Shown: positions 48,632-61,024 of the stretch, one piece after another
How the letters are laid out: every line of letters starts with the position of its first letter
Position numbering within the stretch: position 1 is the first letter of the stretch
Assembly: GCF_040412425.1 (NCBI RefSeq)
Contig: NC_089781.1
Coordinates: 47,383,175 to 47,447,174, forward strand
DNA from: Macrobrachium rosenbergii
Taxonomy: Eukaryota; Arthropoda; Malacostraca; Decapoda; Palaemonidae
Direction of reading: 5' to 3'
Length of the DNA stretch: 64,000 nt
Notes under the pieces: model-generated
What the model was told of the DNA's origin: nothing
The model's input: only the letters and a program-made list of their open reading frames with translations
Database searches by the model: none
Translations under genes and position numbers: made by a program

Positions 48632-51600
48632 TTAACCAGACCACTGAGCTGACTATTAGCTCTCACAGGGCTGGCCCGAAGGATTAGGATGAAACACCAA
48701 GTCTAGGCCATAGGCCTAGAACCGAGACCAAATAGGTCATTCGCGTGATGATGAATATATGAAAATGAAGTTTAAAAGAAAAAACTATATAATGAACATG
48801 CGTTTACTCTGAAACACATGTATACGATAAATACATTTGCTCATTTCCATACATACAAGAAAAAATTAGAGATTAAAAAGAATGAAATAAAATTTCAAAA
48901 AAATTAAAAATTAAAATTCAGAATAAATTACATAATTTTTTTTTTATTTATTAAATGCCCTACGGGCTTCTGTATTTTCATTATTTACTTGGTTTTATAT
49001 TTTGTCTATTAAGTTACACTTCATGAATGTTAAAATTGGGATGACTGAAAATGTACAAGATTCCGACAAAATTTCCCCATCGATTTATTTCCAAAGGTTG
49101 ATACTCGCTGTTGATTATATTTTGGACAGTCACACAACACGTTTGACAGTTATCAACACTTTGCATTCTAGGCATTCAGGAGGAGGGCCATGTGGACTGT
49201 TCATCAAGTGTCCATGTGTCAAACGAGTATGGCCTATTCGCAGATGCGTCAGAATTACTTGTGTGTGTGTCTCTCTCTCTGATATGATGAGGTCCATTTT
49301 CCAACACTGGATTTCATCTGTTTCAATTTATTATTTATAGGTTCCTCGTTCCACTATTTTGCTATTTATTTACAATGATTGTTTTTATATCTCTTATGTA
49401 ATCACTAATTGGGATTTTTACATTTGCTCTTGCCATGTGGACTGCTTCTTTGGCTGCTTTATCAGCTTCTTCATTTTCTTTAATCCATACATGGGCAGGG
49501 ATCAAGATACTTCAATATTTTTTCCATTATTATACAATTTGTGGAGTTCATATTTAATTTCCTGTACAATATTATTTTTTGAGTAGTAACCTTGAACGGC
49601 TTCTGTAGCGCTTCTTGAGTCACTAAAAATAACAAAATTATTGAATGATATTTGGTTTATAATTTTGATGGCTACTGCAATTGCGCACAACTCTGCTGTG
49701 AAGACTGAGACATTATTAAGCAAAAAACTCATATGACTTGCTCTGGGATATAGCTACATATCCTACTGCATGTTGTGACTTAGACCCATCTGTATAAATC
49801 ACATAATGTGAACGTTTTTGTCTTATATGATCTATGGTTTTCTGTCTGTGGTGTTCTGGGGTATATGAGGAACTTTTTGATAAATATTTCAACTGTGTGC
49901 ACTTCCTTACTTTATTCATGGAACAATGGGGTGGTAACTTCAATGTTGAAGGTACTTGTACAGTATATCTATGTTCAGTGACTCAAACAATCTATAACTC
50001 TAATTGGGAAAGGATGTGGATGATTGTTTATAAATATATCCCTTACATCACATAGATTTTTTCTTGGTGAATCACTTGTCTTGATTCTTAATGCACTTTT
50101 CATTGTTATGAACTCTCTATGGAGGCAGTTCATTACATTCCACTTGTACTGAAGAGACTGGTGAGGATCTAAACACTCCTGTGCATATTCTTAGTCCTTC
50201 ATTGTGAACTGGATCTAATATTTTCAATGCTGCTTCTGACGCTGAACCATATATTTCCCTTCCGTAGCCAATGATTGATAACACTGTTGCTTTATACAGT
50301 ATGGTAAGAGTATGTCTATCAGCTCCCCAATTTGTGTGTGATAGTTTTTTCACTGGAATTAGTGCCCTTTTGCATTTTGATTTTATGTAAGTGTGCATCA
50401 AATATTAATCCTAAAAATTTTGCAGTTTGGCTAATTGGTACATTATGGTTTCTGATTTTCAATTCCATTTCTTCACTTTTTTTTCCAATTTTTATTTTTA
50501 TAAAACGTGACAGCTTGAGTTTTTTCTATGGAAAACCTAAAGCCTGCAGATGAGGTCCATTCATCTATTTTTATTATGGTCTTATTAATCATTCATTCTG
50601 CATGCTTTATGCATGATGCTGTATAATATATGGAAAAATCATCCACATACAGGTTACTTTTATTTCCGACCGGTAGCATGTTATTGATATCATTAATTGC
50701 TAATGTAAACAGAGTACCACTAAGGACACTCCCTTGCGGGACTCTGTTTTCAAGTGGAAATATCTTGGAATAAACATTATCTATTCTCACCTGGAAAGTG
50801 CGATTAGACAAAGTTTTTAATAAACTTGGGAAGACGGCCACGTATGTTATTATTATGTAATGATTTTAATATTGCATACCTCCATGTAGTGTCATATGCC
50901 TTTTGGATGTCAAAAAGACAGCTACTGTAATTTGCTTTCTTTCAAATCCTCTACATATGTGGTCTTCCAAATTGGATAGAGAATCTAATGTAGATCCATT
51001 ACGTTCTGAGCCAAACTGGGAAGGAGTTAAAATTTTATTTTCACGTATGTGCCCATGTAAGTCGTGCATTTACCATTTTCTCCAGCAACTTGCATAGACA
51101 ACTTGTTAAAGAGATTGGTCTATAATTGTTCACATTGCTAGGATCTCTTCCAGGTTTTGGTATGGGAATTATTATGGCATTTCACCATTCATCTGGAAAC
51201 AAGTTTCTGATCCATAAATGACTGTAAAGTTTTAATAAGTATGATTTTGCCAAAGGTACTAGATGGAAAATCATTTCAAAGCAAATATCATCACCTCCAG
51301 GAACAGATTTACTGCTGTTCAAGAGAGCATATTCCAGCTCTTCCATATTGAATTTTTTATTACTGTATAATATATATCTTCCTTTGTTTCAAAATTAAGT
51401 ATTATATAGATTCTGCTTTATTCTTTATTTTTTTTTAAATGTTTGTCCAAATTTTGGTCAGTATTTATTTTGGCAAAACTTTCCCAAAATATGTTACTAA
51501 TTTTGAAGGGATCTAAAATTTTTTTGCCATTATCTAATATAGTTTGTCTGGGTGGTTTAATGTTTGTTCCATTTACAGTATTTTTCAGAATTTTTCCCAT

Positions 51601-53023
51601 ACTTTTTGAATGAATGTTTCGCTTGTTATTTCTGATACATAGGACCTCCAAGATATTATTTTACCTTTTATGACTTCCTTTCTGAATTTAGCTGATATTT
51701 TATTATATAAAGGTTTTAATGCATCTATTTCTAATAGCTCAATTGTCATTTTTAATATATTTTCTTCCAAGAATGGTTTTGTTTTACTTATTTTATTGAA
51801 TCTTCTGTTTAGAGTATCTAACCTTCTTGCTAGAGAGTGTTTTGCTCGTACTAATTCAGATTTTGGCTGCTGCCTTTCTAATGAAAGATACAAAGAATTC
51901 GTCTGTCTCATTGTGATTTCTCAAATAATCATATGAAGGTATATTTCTGGTATGCAAGTTAAAAATGTCCCAATCTGCTTTTTGTATGTTATAATGTGGA
52001 GAGTGGTTTCGGTTTATTATTTAATAAGGATATTATGGGAAAATGACCACTTGAGTAGGAGTCATCACAAGTACTCCAACCTAGTTTGTCAAATATATTT
52101 GTTGAACAAAGGGTGACATCTATTGAGGAAAATGTTCCATGGGTTTTCGAGCAATACGTATTTACTTCGTTGTCATTCAGACAACAGAGATTATTAGTGT
52201 TCATCAAGTTTTCTATTTTTTCTCTATCTTTATCCGGTGTAATAGTGTTTAGTCCCATATTGGATTATGTGCATTGAAATCTCCTACAATTAACATGAGA
52301 TTCTTAAAATCTTTTATTATTTTCTGTAATGTGTTTATATCATACTTTTTATTAGGCTGGTTAAGTTAATAATATCAAATAAATTATTTTCTAATTTCAC
52401 TGTTATTGGTGAAATTTGTAATTCAGTTTAATCTATATCTACTCTGTCATATATCATTTTATTATAGACATATACTGTATTGCTGTTCCTAAATTATTTT
52501 CATTTTCCTTTGATGTTGTGGCTAGTACATATTTACCTATACGGTATTTGGAACAAAATTTCTGTGTTGTATACATATAATCATTGGTTAGTATTCACTT
52601 TTAAGTCGTTGGACTTCTCCTAAGATCATTCTCTTTAATAGTCCATTTATGTTCCATTGAATTATATAATGATTGAATGGTGTAATATGAGAATGGTCAA
52701 ATTACTTTAAATTATTTAAGCTAATTTTTTTTTTAATTTGTTATAAGTTAATTTGTATTTTTTAAGTCTTGATTCATTTTTTTATGTTGTTTTAATTTGA
52801 ATTTCGTTGACTGTTACATTTTTACTATCTTGATTTAATTTTTCCATTTTGATTTTTCTTTAGAATATTATCTACAACACAGATATGTTTTCTTTGTAAT
52901 ATTCTAAATGTTCAATACACAAGCAACCTTTTTCATGAGATCTGATGTTTGTTTTTTCCTTATTCTTATACCTCATGAAATTTCTTATGGTGTTGGTTAG
53001 GCTTTCTTTAGTTACAGTTTTAT
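48632..53023 (-). mobile_element. LINE B, 3' part (I-type non-LTR element)
   Basis: A minus-strand element with APE-type endonuclease, RT and RNase H, split by D4; ORF1 lies beyond D4 at 61361-63085. The 3' end is at 48632 (gtttaacc) preceded by a short TAA/TTA-type tail. Its layout matches LINE A over 48632 to about 51840. RNase H plus endonuclease places it in the I/Nimb group. Multiple frameshifts. Confidence 0.9.
49502..52700 (-). pseudogene. LINE B ORF2 (endonuclease, RT, RNase H)
   Basis: Endonuclease starts near IIQWNINGLLKRM (about 52.66 kb), then LMLIVGDFNAHNPIW, then a shift to GLNTITPDKDREKIENLM, TYCSKTHGTFSSIDVTLCST and SSGHFPII (catalytic His). Linker ORF 51911-51585. RT: ILTPSQFGSERNGSTLDSL, VPQGSVLSGTLFTLAINDIN and the palm motif YVDD (50649-50638); thumb YGREIYGSASEAALKILDP. 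RNase H: VIYTDGSKSQHAVGYVAI, VSVFTAELCAI and FVIFSDSRSATEAV (Asp, Glu and Asp present). Frames change at least six times, so it is a dead copy. Confidence 0.9.
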
Positions 53024-53320
53024 TTCTGGGTTTTCCGACCTGTGTCACCCAGTGAAATAACCATTCAGCACTTATTTCTAGGTAAATCCATTGCTAAATA
53101 TACCAGAGAAAAACTAAATGCCAAGCTGGAGTTACTACCCCCAGTGCGAGCTCCATGAAATGGAGTCGTGTATGTGAAAGGGTGAGATTGTCACAATCAC
53201 AGGTCTCCGCCCTGTAGACATTCCCGATGTCAAAAGTCCTACCGAATGAGGTGCCGATACAACGCCTGCACCACTCGCGGACCGTCAACACACCAGCGCC
53301 ACCTACATTCCATTTTTAGC
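53024..53320 (+). repeat. D4 left inverted terminal repeat
   Basis: Begins tctgggttttccgacctgtg; matched inversely by 61025-61312, including the gcgctggtgtgttgacggtc stretch. Confidence 0.95.
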
Positions 53321-55393
53321 ACGCATCGCTTCTTGTTGGAATTTTTCCTTGGTGCGCTTATTTTGTGCCTTATTTTTGATATTATGGCTTCATCTCAAGA
53401 TTCTTCATCTCCTAAGTTGAGTACCATCTCTGTATTTTATTTTAGGCGGTTGAGGCTCCTTTTTTCCCTCTAATTTTGTAATTAGGGGGATTTATAACGC
53501 CCGCCTCGACCGCCTTCCTCCCAGACTCATGTGACCTTCAGTCTCGGTACTGGGTTTTTATCGGGGTTTCGCTCCCCTGCCTTTTATTTATGTTTTTTGT
53601 GCCTTATGTTTATCCAGCATATTCATAGTGGCTTAATTCATTATTTAATTCTGTTACCCTTCCTGGGGATGTGCGGGTCCTTGTCGCTAGGCTACTCTGA
53701 GTTTCCCCCTCGGGCCTATCCGCTCTTAACCAGTTTTATATGTGTTTTTTTGGACCCTCACCTCCTCCAGCTCGTGGGTTTATTATTTGAGATGGTACAG
53801 TTATGCTTATTAAGTTTATTTTATGCCTTGCGCACGGATGCTTTAGATATTTACAGATTATGTTCATTGTTTATTTTTAGTGAAGGTCGGCCATTTTCCT
53901 CCGCGCTCATATCGCGTTGGGTTTGGTTCTCCCTTCTACATGTGTCTTTTATTATTTGATTTATTTCTTTTACACCTTAGTGACGTTAACTATTTAGGCT
54001 AGTCTGTTAGATACCGTTTCCCTCCTGAGCTACCTCCCTGACCGCTGGGCGGCTGTGTTAGGTTAGCCTAGGGTTAGGCTATTAGCGATCTGTTCCCTTC
54101 CTTGGAAGAGAAGGTTAGGTGTGTAGGAGGGCCTCATGGTTGGCGCTTCTATTTGGTTGTTGTTCGGTTGGAGGTGTTTGGCCTGCGTTTCCTCCCTCTC
54201 CCTATTTCTGCCTTTCCGTTTGGGCTACTGAGTCCTAGTAAGGTTAAGCTGGAATAGCGAGGGTCTCTTACGTAGCCTACCCTTGTCCGGACCGCACCTT
54301 CGGGACAGTTTCCAGCTTCATGTGTATCCCCCTCTCCTACCACCTTCCCCTGCCTCCCTGCTCTTTTCCCCTTGGTTCGTTTTCACATATTTTGTTAACT
54401 TACCAAGGTTTGAGAGCTTTTGCCCTGATCCTTACGTTAATAGCCTACACCCCTTCCTCCGCACTGATTGGTTCCCCCCTGTTCTCTCTACACAGGATTT
54501 CCGACCTTACCTGGTCAGCACCCTGTTGAGAACTTGTGTGGTGTCCGGGGGTGCCTCCCCACTCCTGGCCACCATCCCTTTACCTTTCCTTGCGCACTTT
54601 GGCTTTCTTTTCAGGGTCCCCTATCCTCTCTTCTCTCGGTTAGTCGTTCAGATACATGTTCGACCTCTCGGGAGAGAGAAGGGGTGGGACTCATGACATC
54701 CGGGAGTGCTCACTCACCCCTGGCCGTCTCTACTGGTCCCCTCTCCCTGTCCCCCCTTCCCTAGCGTCAGTGTGTTGTTTTCCCCAGCCAGGGTGTCGTT
54801 CTCGTGACCGTCGCCTGGGGGAAAAATTTTTGTGCATGTAGCCAGTTAGAGTTTTCCACCTGACTGTCTTCTGTCTCATTTTCACATGTCACTGACGTTA
54901 TCCTCCGTTCTATTCATTTAGAACTTGTCCCTTTCCCAAGTATCTATCTTTTCGTTGACTAGTCTAATTTTGCATTTTCCGCTAGTAGTCGGGCTTTCTC
55001 ATTGCTCTCATTTCTTTTACCACTCCGGTGGGTATGGTGTATGGTCGGTCGGTGCTCACCACACCTCTTCCGCCATCACTATATCAGGGTAACTTTTTTA
55101 CCGCTTAATCATAAGTTAACCGTTCACTGTATATGTATTGTTGTTTTTAATTTTGTTGACGCATGTTTTTAACGGGACCTCCCTGTTTCTCCAGATTAAC
55201 TCAGGCGGTCCCTTTGTTTTGTATTATTTTATTGATCATGTATGGCCTAGTAGACCTCTTATCATTCCGGTATGTTCCGGTGGGGTCTATCTGGTCCTTT
55301 TACATGCCCAATCAATCTATTATCCTAAGACGCTGCTCCGGCACCCTACTCCGGCGGCCTCATCAGCATACTCATGTACTTGTCCATTTACAG
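53321..55393 (+). other. D4 leader and gag intron
   Basis: Short ATG frame at 53384 (MASSQDSSSPK) matching that of D3. Then pyrimidine-rich sequence with gttaggttagcctagggtta near 54058. Ends in the acceptor ccatttacag at 55393. Other open frames here are out of context and not conserved in D3. Confidence 0.5.
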
Positions 55394-55564
55394 ATGGTTC
55401 GTTGTCAGGAGCAGGGGTGCACGGCAGTCCTCCAGCAGGCGAGCGGACATGAGGTCTGCAGGTCCCACTCCGGGTGCGCCGTCCACGTGGGGGACCTGGT
55501 CGTCTGGCACCCTGATGGCTGTGAGGTGTGCTACGCTCTCTATGAGCGGGTTCTGGATGAATTG
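55394..55564 (+). CDS. D4 gag Cys/His-rich exon
   Basis: 57 codons between an acceptor at 55393 and the donor GTAAGT at 55565. It opens with ATG directly after the acceptor: MVRCQEQGCTAVLQQASGHE, then VCRSHSGCAVHVGDLVVWHP, DGCEVCYALYERVLDEL. The Cys/His spacing (C-x5-C, H-x2-C-x2-H-x2-C, C-x2-C) suggests a zinc-binding fold. It ends in phase 0 and the next exon starts in phase 0 at 55677. D1 and D3 have broken versions. Confidence 0.8.
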
Positions 55565-55676
55565 GTAAGTTAGATTTTCCTTTTCCGATTCATGCTTTGA
55601 GTTTTGTCTCTTATGGATAATTGGAAGATATTAGTCTTCTAGGAGATTTGGTTAGTTGACATTCTCCTACTTTCAG

Positions 55677-57696
55677 ATTGACCGCAGCTCTCGTGACTCT
55701 TCGCTTTTGACCCTTAAGTCCTGGGTCAGCGGCTTCGGGAGGAACGTCGGGGCAGGGAAACCCTACGTTCTTTCCAAGGACATCTGCAGCGTTCTCTTCC
55801 TCGGCGCTTGGATCTCAGCGTCAGTTGCGGATGAGGTAGCCGCCCCTTTGGTCGCTGGGATCCGGGAGTTGACTCAACCCTCCCAGGAAGACGCAGCCGC
55901 ATGCGGAGAGGTCACCAAGACGCGTTGCAGCCCTCTTAATTGAACTTGGAGCCCATGAACGTGGACCTGGATCTCCAAGCAGGTAAGGGGGTAAGTGAGG
56001 CAGGTGACTATCTCTTTAGTTCTTCTTCTTCTTCTGCCTCCTCTTTCAGGGGATTTGTGAAATCCTCTTGCCTTATGGACGGTGCAAGGTCTACCATCCC
56101 TAAGGTCAAATCTATCAAGAAAAGACCTTAAAAACCCAGAAAGTCCGCTCCGGGTTCCCTCGGCGCCACGGGCTCCTAGTCATGTGCCGTCCCACGAGCA
56201 AGGCCTCTACTTCTGGTAAGGGTTCACGGACAAAACAAAGCAAGGAGGTTCCACCCTCTCCTTCCGTTGATGCAGAAACATTTGCCGAGCTTCTTATGCA
56301 GAAGCTCGACAAGAGAGTTGACGACAAGCTGTCGCAACTCTCCTTTCAGCTTTCTTCATCTAATGCTTCCGTGCTTTCCCTGTCGGAGCAGGTTAAGTCC
56401 CAAGGAACTTAATCTCAAAAACTCATGAGCGGCGGAGCAGCCGCCAGACCCTTCTCCGTCCCGGACACCTCCAGCCTTCCTCCCTTCGATAAGGGGAACC
56501 CTTGGCGACTGACCCTTTATGCTCCTCAGCATGAAGGTACCCTGACAATTGAGGGCCTAGGCACTCGCAGGCTGGAGGAACTTGAATTCTTCCCTCCCGG
56601 TCTGGAACCTCCTTATCCCGGTTTTGCCAGGCTTACAGAGGAGGCGTGGATCCGTTCCGACAAGGTCCCAAAGGAGACGGTCATCTTCCCGAGGGACCAA
56701 GCTCAGTCGTCTCTGCTTCGAACATTATCGGAGTGGCAAGCAGAGAACACCAAACTCATCCCGGACAAGGGTGCCTTTACAATGTTCTCTTTGGGAGAAA
56801 TTCTCCCTACCCCTTGCACTTCAAAAGTGGCTTCCCTCACTAGCCAAGCGTGCATGGAGGGTAAACCCCTTCCTCATCTCCAGGAGACAGATCCCACCTC
56901 TCTTGTCTTCCCCGGAGATTCTGAGTTTTGGGAAGGAGCCCCGGCCACTTTCACAGTGACTCGGCTCGACCCTGACTGCACCTCTAACTTGTTCAGTGAG
57001 CAACTCCTTAAGATCCCGGATTCGCTCCTGAAGGCTGAAGCTGAGACTAAGGACAGGCTTAGCAGGTCCTTAAACTCTCTGACTTTGGCAGAGGCAACGT
57101 CAGTGGTCTACAGCGAAGACGCTTTGTTTCAGGTCCTGACGAAATCTCTCTTGGCGAGTTTTCAACAGGACCTTTACGACTTCATCACGGCCTGGATGAA
57201 CTGCCGGAAGCACATCTTTTCGGCAGCTTCCATCCGTCATGAGCCTAACAGGCCTATGAAGAGCTCCATCTGGGGAGCTAATCTCTTCCCTCAAGAAGAG
57301 GTTGATGCGGTCCTAGCTCAAGCAACTAGGGCCAATCAGAGTCTCCGCTCCCGTTGGGGCCTGCCTTACAAGCGTAAGCAAACGGAGCCCGCCGGACCCC
57401 ATCCTAAGTCCGGTAAGAAGTTCAAAAAGTTTAAACGGCTCCCTGCTCAGACTGTCTTGCAGGCTGTCCAGGTCCCCGCACCCGGCCAGCCTTCAACCTC
57501 GCACACTCAGTCTCAGCCTCAATATGTGCTGGTTCAACCAACTCCTCAGTCTCTCGCTGCCCCCTCATATGTATCTTCCCCAGCTTTCAATGCTTCATAT
57601 GAAAGCCAGGGGGCATTTCAGTCTATCCAGAATGCAAGGGGAACTAGGGCCAGAGGATACTACAGAGGCAGGGGAGCACCTCGCTCCTCATCCTGA
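55677..57696 (+). pseudogene. D4 gag body
   Basis: After the acceptor ctttcag (55676): SSLLTLKSWVSGFGRNVGAG and KPYVLSKDICSVLFLGAW, then TGA-like breaks near 55940 and frames with a Ser-rich stretch, EPMNVDLDLQAGKGVSEAGD. A coiled-coil-like piece (LLMQKLDKRVDDKLSQLSFQ) ends in a stop near 56410. The following frame (56425-57696, 423 codons) is uninterrupted: DTSSLPPFDKGNPWRLTLY, TLTIEGLGTRRLEELEFFPP, FPGDSEFWEGAPATFTV, SIWGANLFPQEEVDAVLAQA, then a basic Pro/Gln-rich tail. No Met-start evidence fixes the true protein start. Confidence 0.8.
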
Positions 57697-58565
57697 GGAA
57701 GGGGAGGCAGAGGCTCCAGAGGAGGCAGACCATCTCCCGCCCAGTGAGATATCTCAGGTAGGCGGGAGGTTGTACCATTTTCGGGACCAGTGGAACTTCA
57801 GTCCCTGGGCCCAGAGTATAGTCTCCAAAGGACTGGGGTGGAGTTGGTGCAGAGGTCCTCCCCCCCTAGTCAGGTTCCATCAATCACCGTCCAAGGCTCT
57901 GAAGGACTTCGTGAAAGATCTATTACAAAAGAGGGCAATAAAGAAAGCGAGACACTTGAAATTCCAAGGCAGACTGTTCAGTGTTCCAAAGAAAGGTTCC
58001 AGTCAACAGAGAGTAATTCTAGACTTGTCCCGTCTAAATTCCTACATTCAATGCGACAAGTTTCGAATGCTTACAATCTCGCAGGTTCGGACCCTACTGC
58101 CCCGTGGAGCCGTAACCACCTCTATAGATCTTTCAGACGCTTCCTATCACGTCCCAATTGTGAGAAGGTTCTCTCCTTATCTGTGGTTCAGACTGGGAAA
58201 TCAAGCATACTCGTTCAGAGTCATGCCATTCGGTCTCAACATAGCCCCAGAATCTTCACCAAACTGGCAGATACAGTAGTTCAGCAACTACGGTCTCAAA
58301 ACTGGGATCATACTGGCTCAAGGGATCATACCTGGCATACGATTGGATCATTTGGGCATCCAACACCAACGAATGCCAGAAAGCAACAGCCATAGTAATC
58401 GGCTTTCTGGAATCTCTATGCTTTCAAATAAACAGGGAGAAATCCTGCCTAGTACCAGAGAGTCGCTTTCAATGGTTAGGGATCCAGTGGGACCTACGTT
58501 CACACAAACTATCTCTTCCACCGGCCAAACGGAGAGAAATAGCCAAGGCAACCAGACAGTTCCTC
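57690..58565 (+). pseudogene. D4 reverse transcriptase, active site broken
   Basis: The frame includes EISQVGGRLYHFRDQWNFSP, LFSVPKKGSSQQRVILDLSR, TTSIDLSDASYHVPIVRRFS (first Asp) and MPFGLNIAP. A frameshift near 58253 follows. The palm motif, expected as YLDDW, reads YLAYDW at 58329-58346, next to a duplicated gggatcatac stretch, so the two adjacent Asp residues are lost. Further on FQWLGIQWDL is found. It overlaps the gag end slightly. Inactive. Confidence 0.9.
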
Positions 58566-59591
58566 AGAAATAAGAAAGCTTCCCGCCGTACCCAAGAAAG
58601 TGGCTTAGGTTCTCTTCAGTTCGCTTCGGTAACGGATCTTCTACTGAAATCCAAACTGAAGGATATAAACAGGGTATGGCGGAGCCGAGCCAACGTCAGG
58701 TTCAGAGACAAGGTGTCTCTAATTCCGCCAATTTTGAAAAAGAGACTCCGGCCTTGGACAACAGTCAAGAGCTTATCGAATTCAGTACCGCTTCAATTTC
58801 CCCCTCCGGCACTAGTGATTCACACCGACGCTTCTCTAAGCGGGTGGGGAGGATACTCTCAACACAAGAAAGTTCAGGGGACTTGGTCTACTGTGTTCCG
58901 CCAGTTCCATATCAATGTCCTGGAAGCTATGGCAGTCTTTCTAACCTTGAAGAAGCTACGTCCAAACAGTCTGATCCATATAAGTCTGGTCTTGGACAGT
59001 GCAGTGGTGGTACATTGTATAAACAGAGGGGGTTCCAAGTCGAGCCAGATCAACCAGGTTATGATAGCAATATTTTCCTTAGCAAACAAACACCGTGGCA
59101 TCTGTCTGCTACTCATCTAGCAGGAGTCCGAATGTCATTGCAGATTCCTATCCAGGACAACTCCGCTGGAGTCGGAATGGTCCCTGGACAAAACTTCATT
59201 CAATTGGATTTGCAGTCAAGTTCCGGGTCTCGAAGTAGATCTCTTTGCAACAGAATGCAACCACAAACTTCCCCGTTATGTGGCTCCTAACCTGGACCCT
59301 CTAGCACACTCCACAGATGCAATGTCAATAGGTTGGAACAAGTGGCAGAGGATCTATCTGTTTCCTCCAGTAAACCTGTTACTGAAAGTCCTTCACAAGC
59401 TCAGGACATTCAAGGGCCAGGTAGCTCTGGTGGCTCCCAATTGGCTGAAGAGCAACTGGTTTCCGCTTCTTCGAGAGCTGAAGCTTCGGTGTTTACAAAT
59501 TCCCAACCCAAAACTGACGCAAATAGTACAAACTCAGACTGTGTCAGCTTCCTCAAGAATTCAGAATGCCCTAGCTTTGTGGATTTCATGA
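58566..59591 (+). pseudogene. D4 RNase H and linker domain
   Basis: SLQFASVTDLLLKSKLKDIN, then RNase H in the frame of 58713-59120: LVIHTDASLSGWGGYSQ, INVLEAMAVFLTLKKL and LVLDSAVVVHCINRGG. A frameshift near 59095 follows, then LSATHLAGV in another frame. The linker is DAMSIGWNKWQRIYLFPPVN, ALVAPNWLKSNWFPLLRELK, to the stop at 59591. Its last 260 bp overlap the recombinase frame. Confidence 0.85.
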
Positions 59592-60551
59592 AGTTTGCAG
59601 CTCAGAAAGATGCTAATATTGACCCTATTAACACTTTGTTCCTAGAATCAGACAAAAGGGAATCCACTCTCAGACAGTATGACTCAGCAGTTAAGAAATT
59701 AGCACTCTTCCTAAAAGAATCTGAAGCAACCATAATGACCACGAACCTAGCAATTTCATTTTTAGGTCTTTATTTGAAAAAGGTCTTGCCTCGAGTACCA
59801 TTACTACAGCCAAATCAGCTTTGAAAAGATATTTTTACACAGGTTCAATATTAACTTAATGGACTCTTATTTTTCTTCAATCCCTAAAGCCTGTGCCCGT
59901 TTGAGACCAGTAACCCGTCCACACACGGTTTCCTGGTTCTTAAATGATGTCCTTAAATTAGCCTCAGAAACTGATAATCAATCTTGTTCATTCCAAAGTT
60001 TATTGAGGAAGACCTTATTTTTAATTAGTTTAGCTTCAGGTGCTAGAATTTCCGAGCTGTCTGCCCTGTCTAGTGAGCCCAATCATATCGATTTCCTTCC
60101 ATCAGGTGAAGTGTTGCTAGCCCTCACCTTAAATTCCTAGCTAAGAATGAAGATCCTCGAGATAGATGGTCTCCCTGGAAGGTCGTCCCTCCCACAAGAC
60201 CTATCCTTATGCCCGGTCTTTACTTTAAAGGCTTATTTAGACAGGACCTAACAAATAACTTCGGGGCCTCTGTTTATAAGGGAAGGTGGAGGAACTATTT
60301 CTATGAAGGCCATCAGACAACAGATCTTATATTTTATTAAACAAGCAAACCCAGACTCAGTTCCGAAGGTTCATGACATTAGGGCGGTGGCCACCTCCAC
60401 TAATTATTTCCATCACATGAATTTTGAGGATCTTACAAAATATACAGGGTGGAAGTCTCCCCTGGTTTTCAAACGCCACTATTTGAAATCCCTAGAAGCT
60501 CTAAAATTCACCACAGTGGTGGCAGGAAGCATTGTTCCTTCCTCTATTTAA
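59333..60551 (+). pseudogene. D4 tyrosine recombinase
   Basis: Starts MEQVAEDLSVSSSKPV at 59333 within the linker frame. NSECPSFVDFMKFAAQKDAN, RESTLRQYDSAVKKLALFL, then a frameshift near 59770; SYFSSIPKACARLRPVTRPH, LASGARISELSALSSE (box I Arg), DFLPSGEVLLAL; a frameshift near 60130; then KAIRQQILYFIKQANPDSV, KVHDIRAVATSTNY (HxxR) and FKRHYLKSLEALK (Tyr). All catalytic residues are present, with at least three frame breaks. Compared with D3 there is no TAG after the box I motif. Confidence 0.9.
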
Positions 60552-60881
60552 CTGCTTTTCTTTATATTCGGTCCCTTTCCTCCCTCCAACCTGCCTCACT
60601 TATTCCCTTTCCATCACCTCCGGGTCAGGCATACTTCACAGCCTGTCTCCTGACCATGTTGCAATTTTTGTATTTGTCCCCTGTTTGTAACTTTTAAAGT
60701 ACGTTTTATGTCTTTTGTTCTCTTGTCTTGGGGACATAGTTCCCCACCTTACTATAGTTTATGTATTGGAATATCTATTTTGCTACTTGGATAATTAAAG
60801 TTCTTGTGGAATTATAGTTTTATTTCTTTCCATTACAAGTTTCTTTAGTTTTTCAGGTTGGTATTTTGTTTCTCTGTTATT
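60552..60881 (+). other. D4 3' non-coding region
   Basis: T-rich sequence between recombinase and internal complementary region; no coding frame. Confidence 0.6.
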
Positions 60882-60976
60882 ATTTCACAGGGTGACACAG
60901 GTCGGAAAACCCAGAAAAAGGATTTTTGCAAAGGAAAAATCTATTTCTGGGGAGAGACCTGTGTCACCTGGTGACC
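60882..60976. repeat. D4 internal complementary region
   Basis: Palindromic arms TTTCACAGGGTGACACAGGT and its inverse; the centre repeats the reverse complement of the joined D4 ends (gaaaacccagaaaaaggatt). Same design as D3. Confidence 0.95.
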
Positions 60977-61024
60977 CACCTCTCTTCTTCCTTTTCCCCC
61001 CTTGATAAAAATACCATTCCTAGG

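Noticed and set aside
54058..54083. TTAGG-like words suggesting arthropod telomeric repeat
   Set aside because: Only isolated copies within a DIRS leader; no tandem array.
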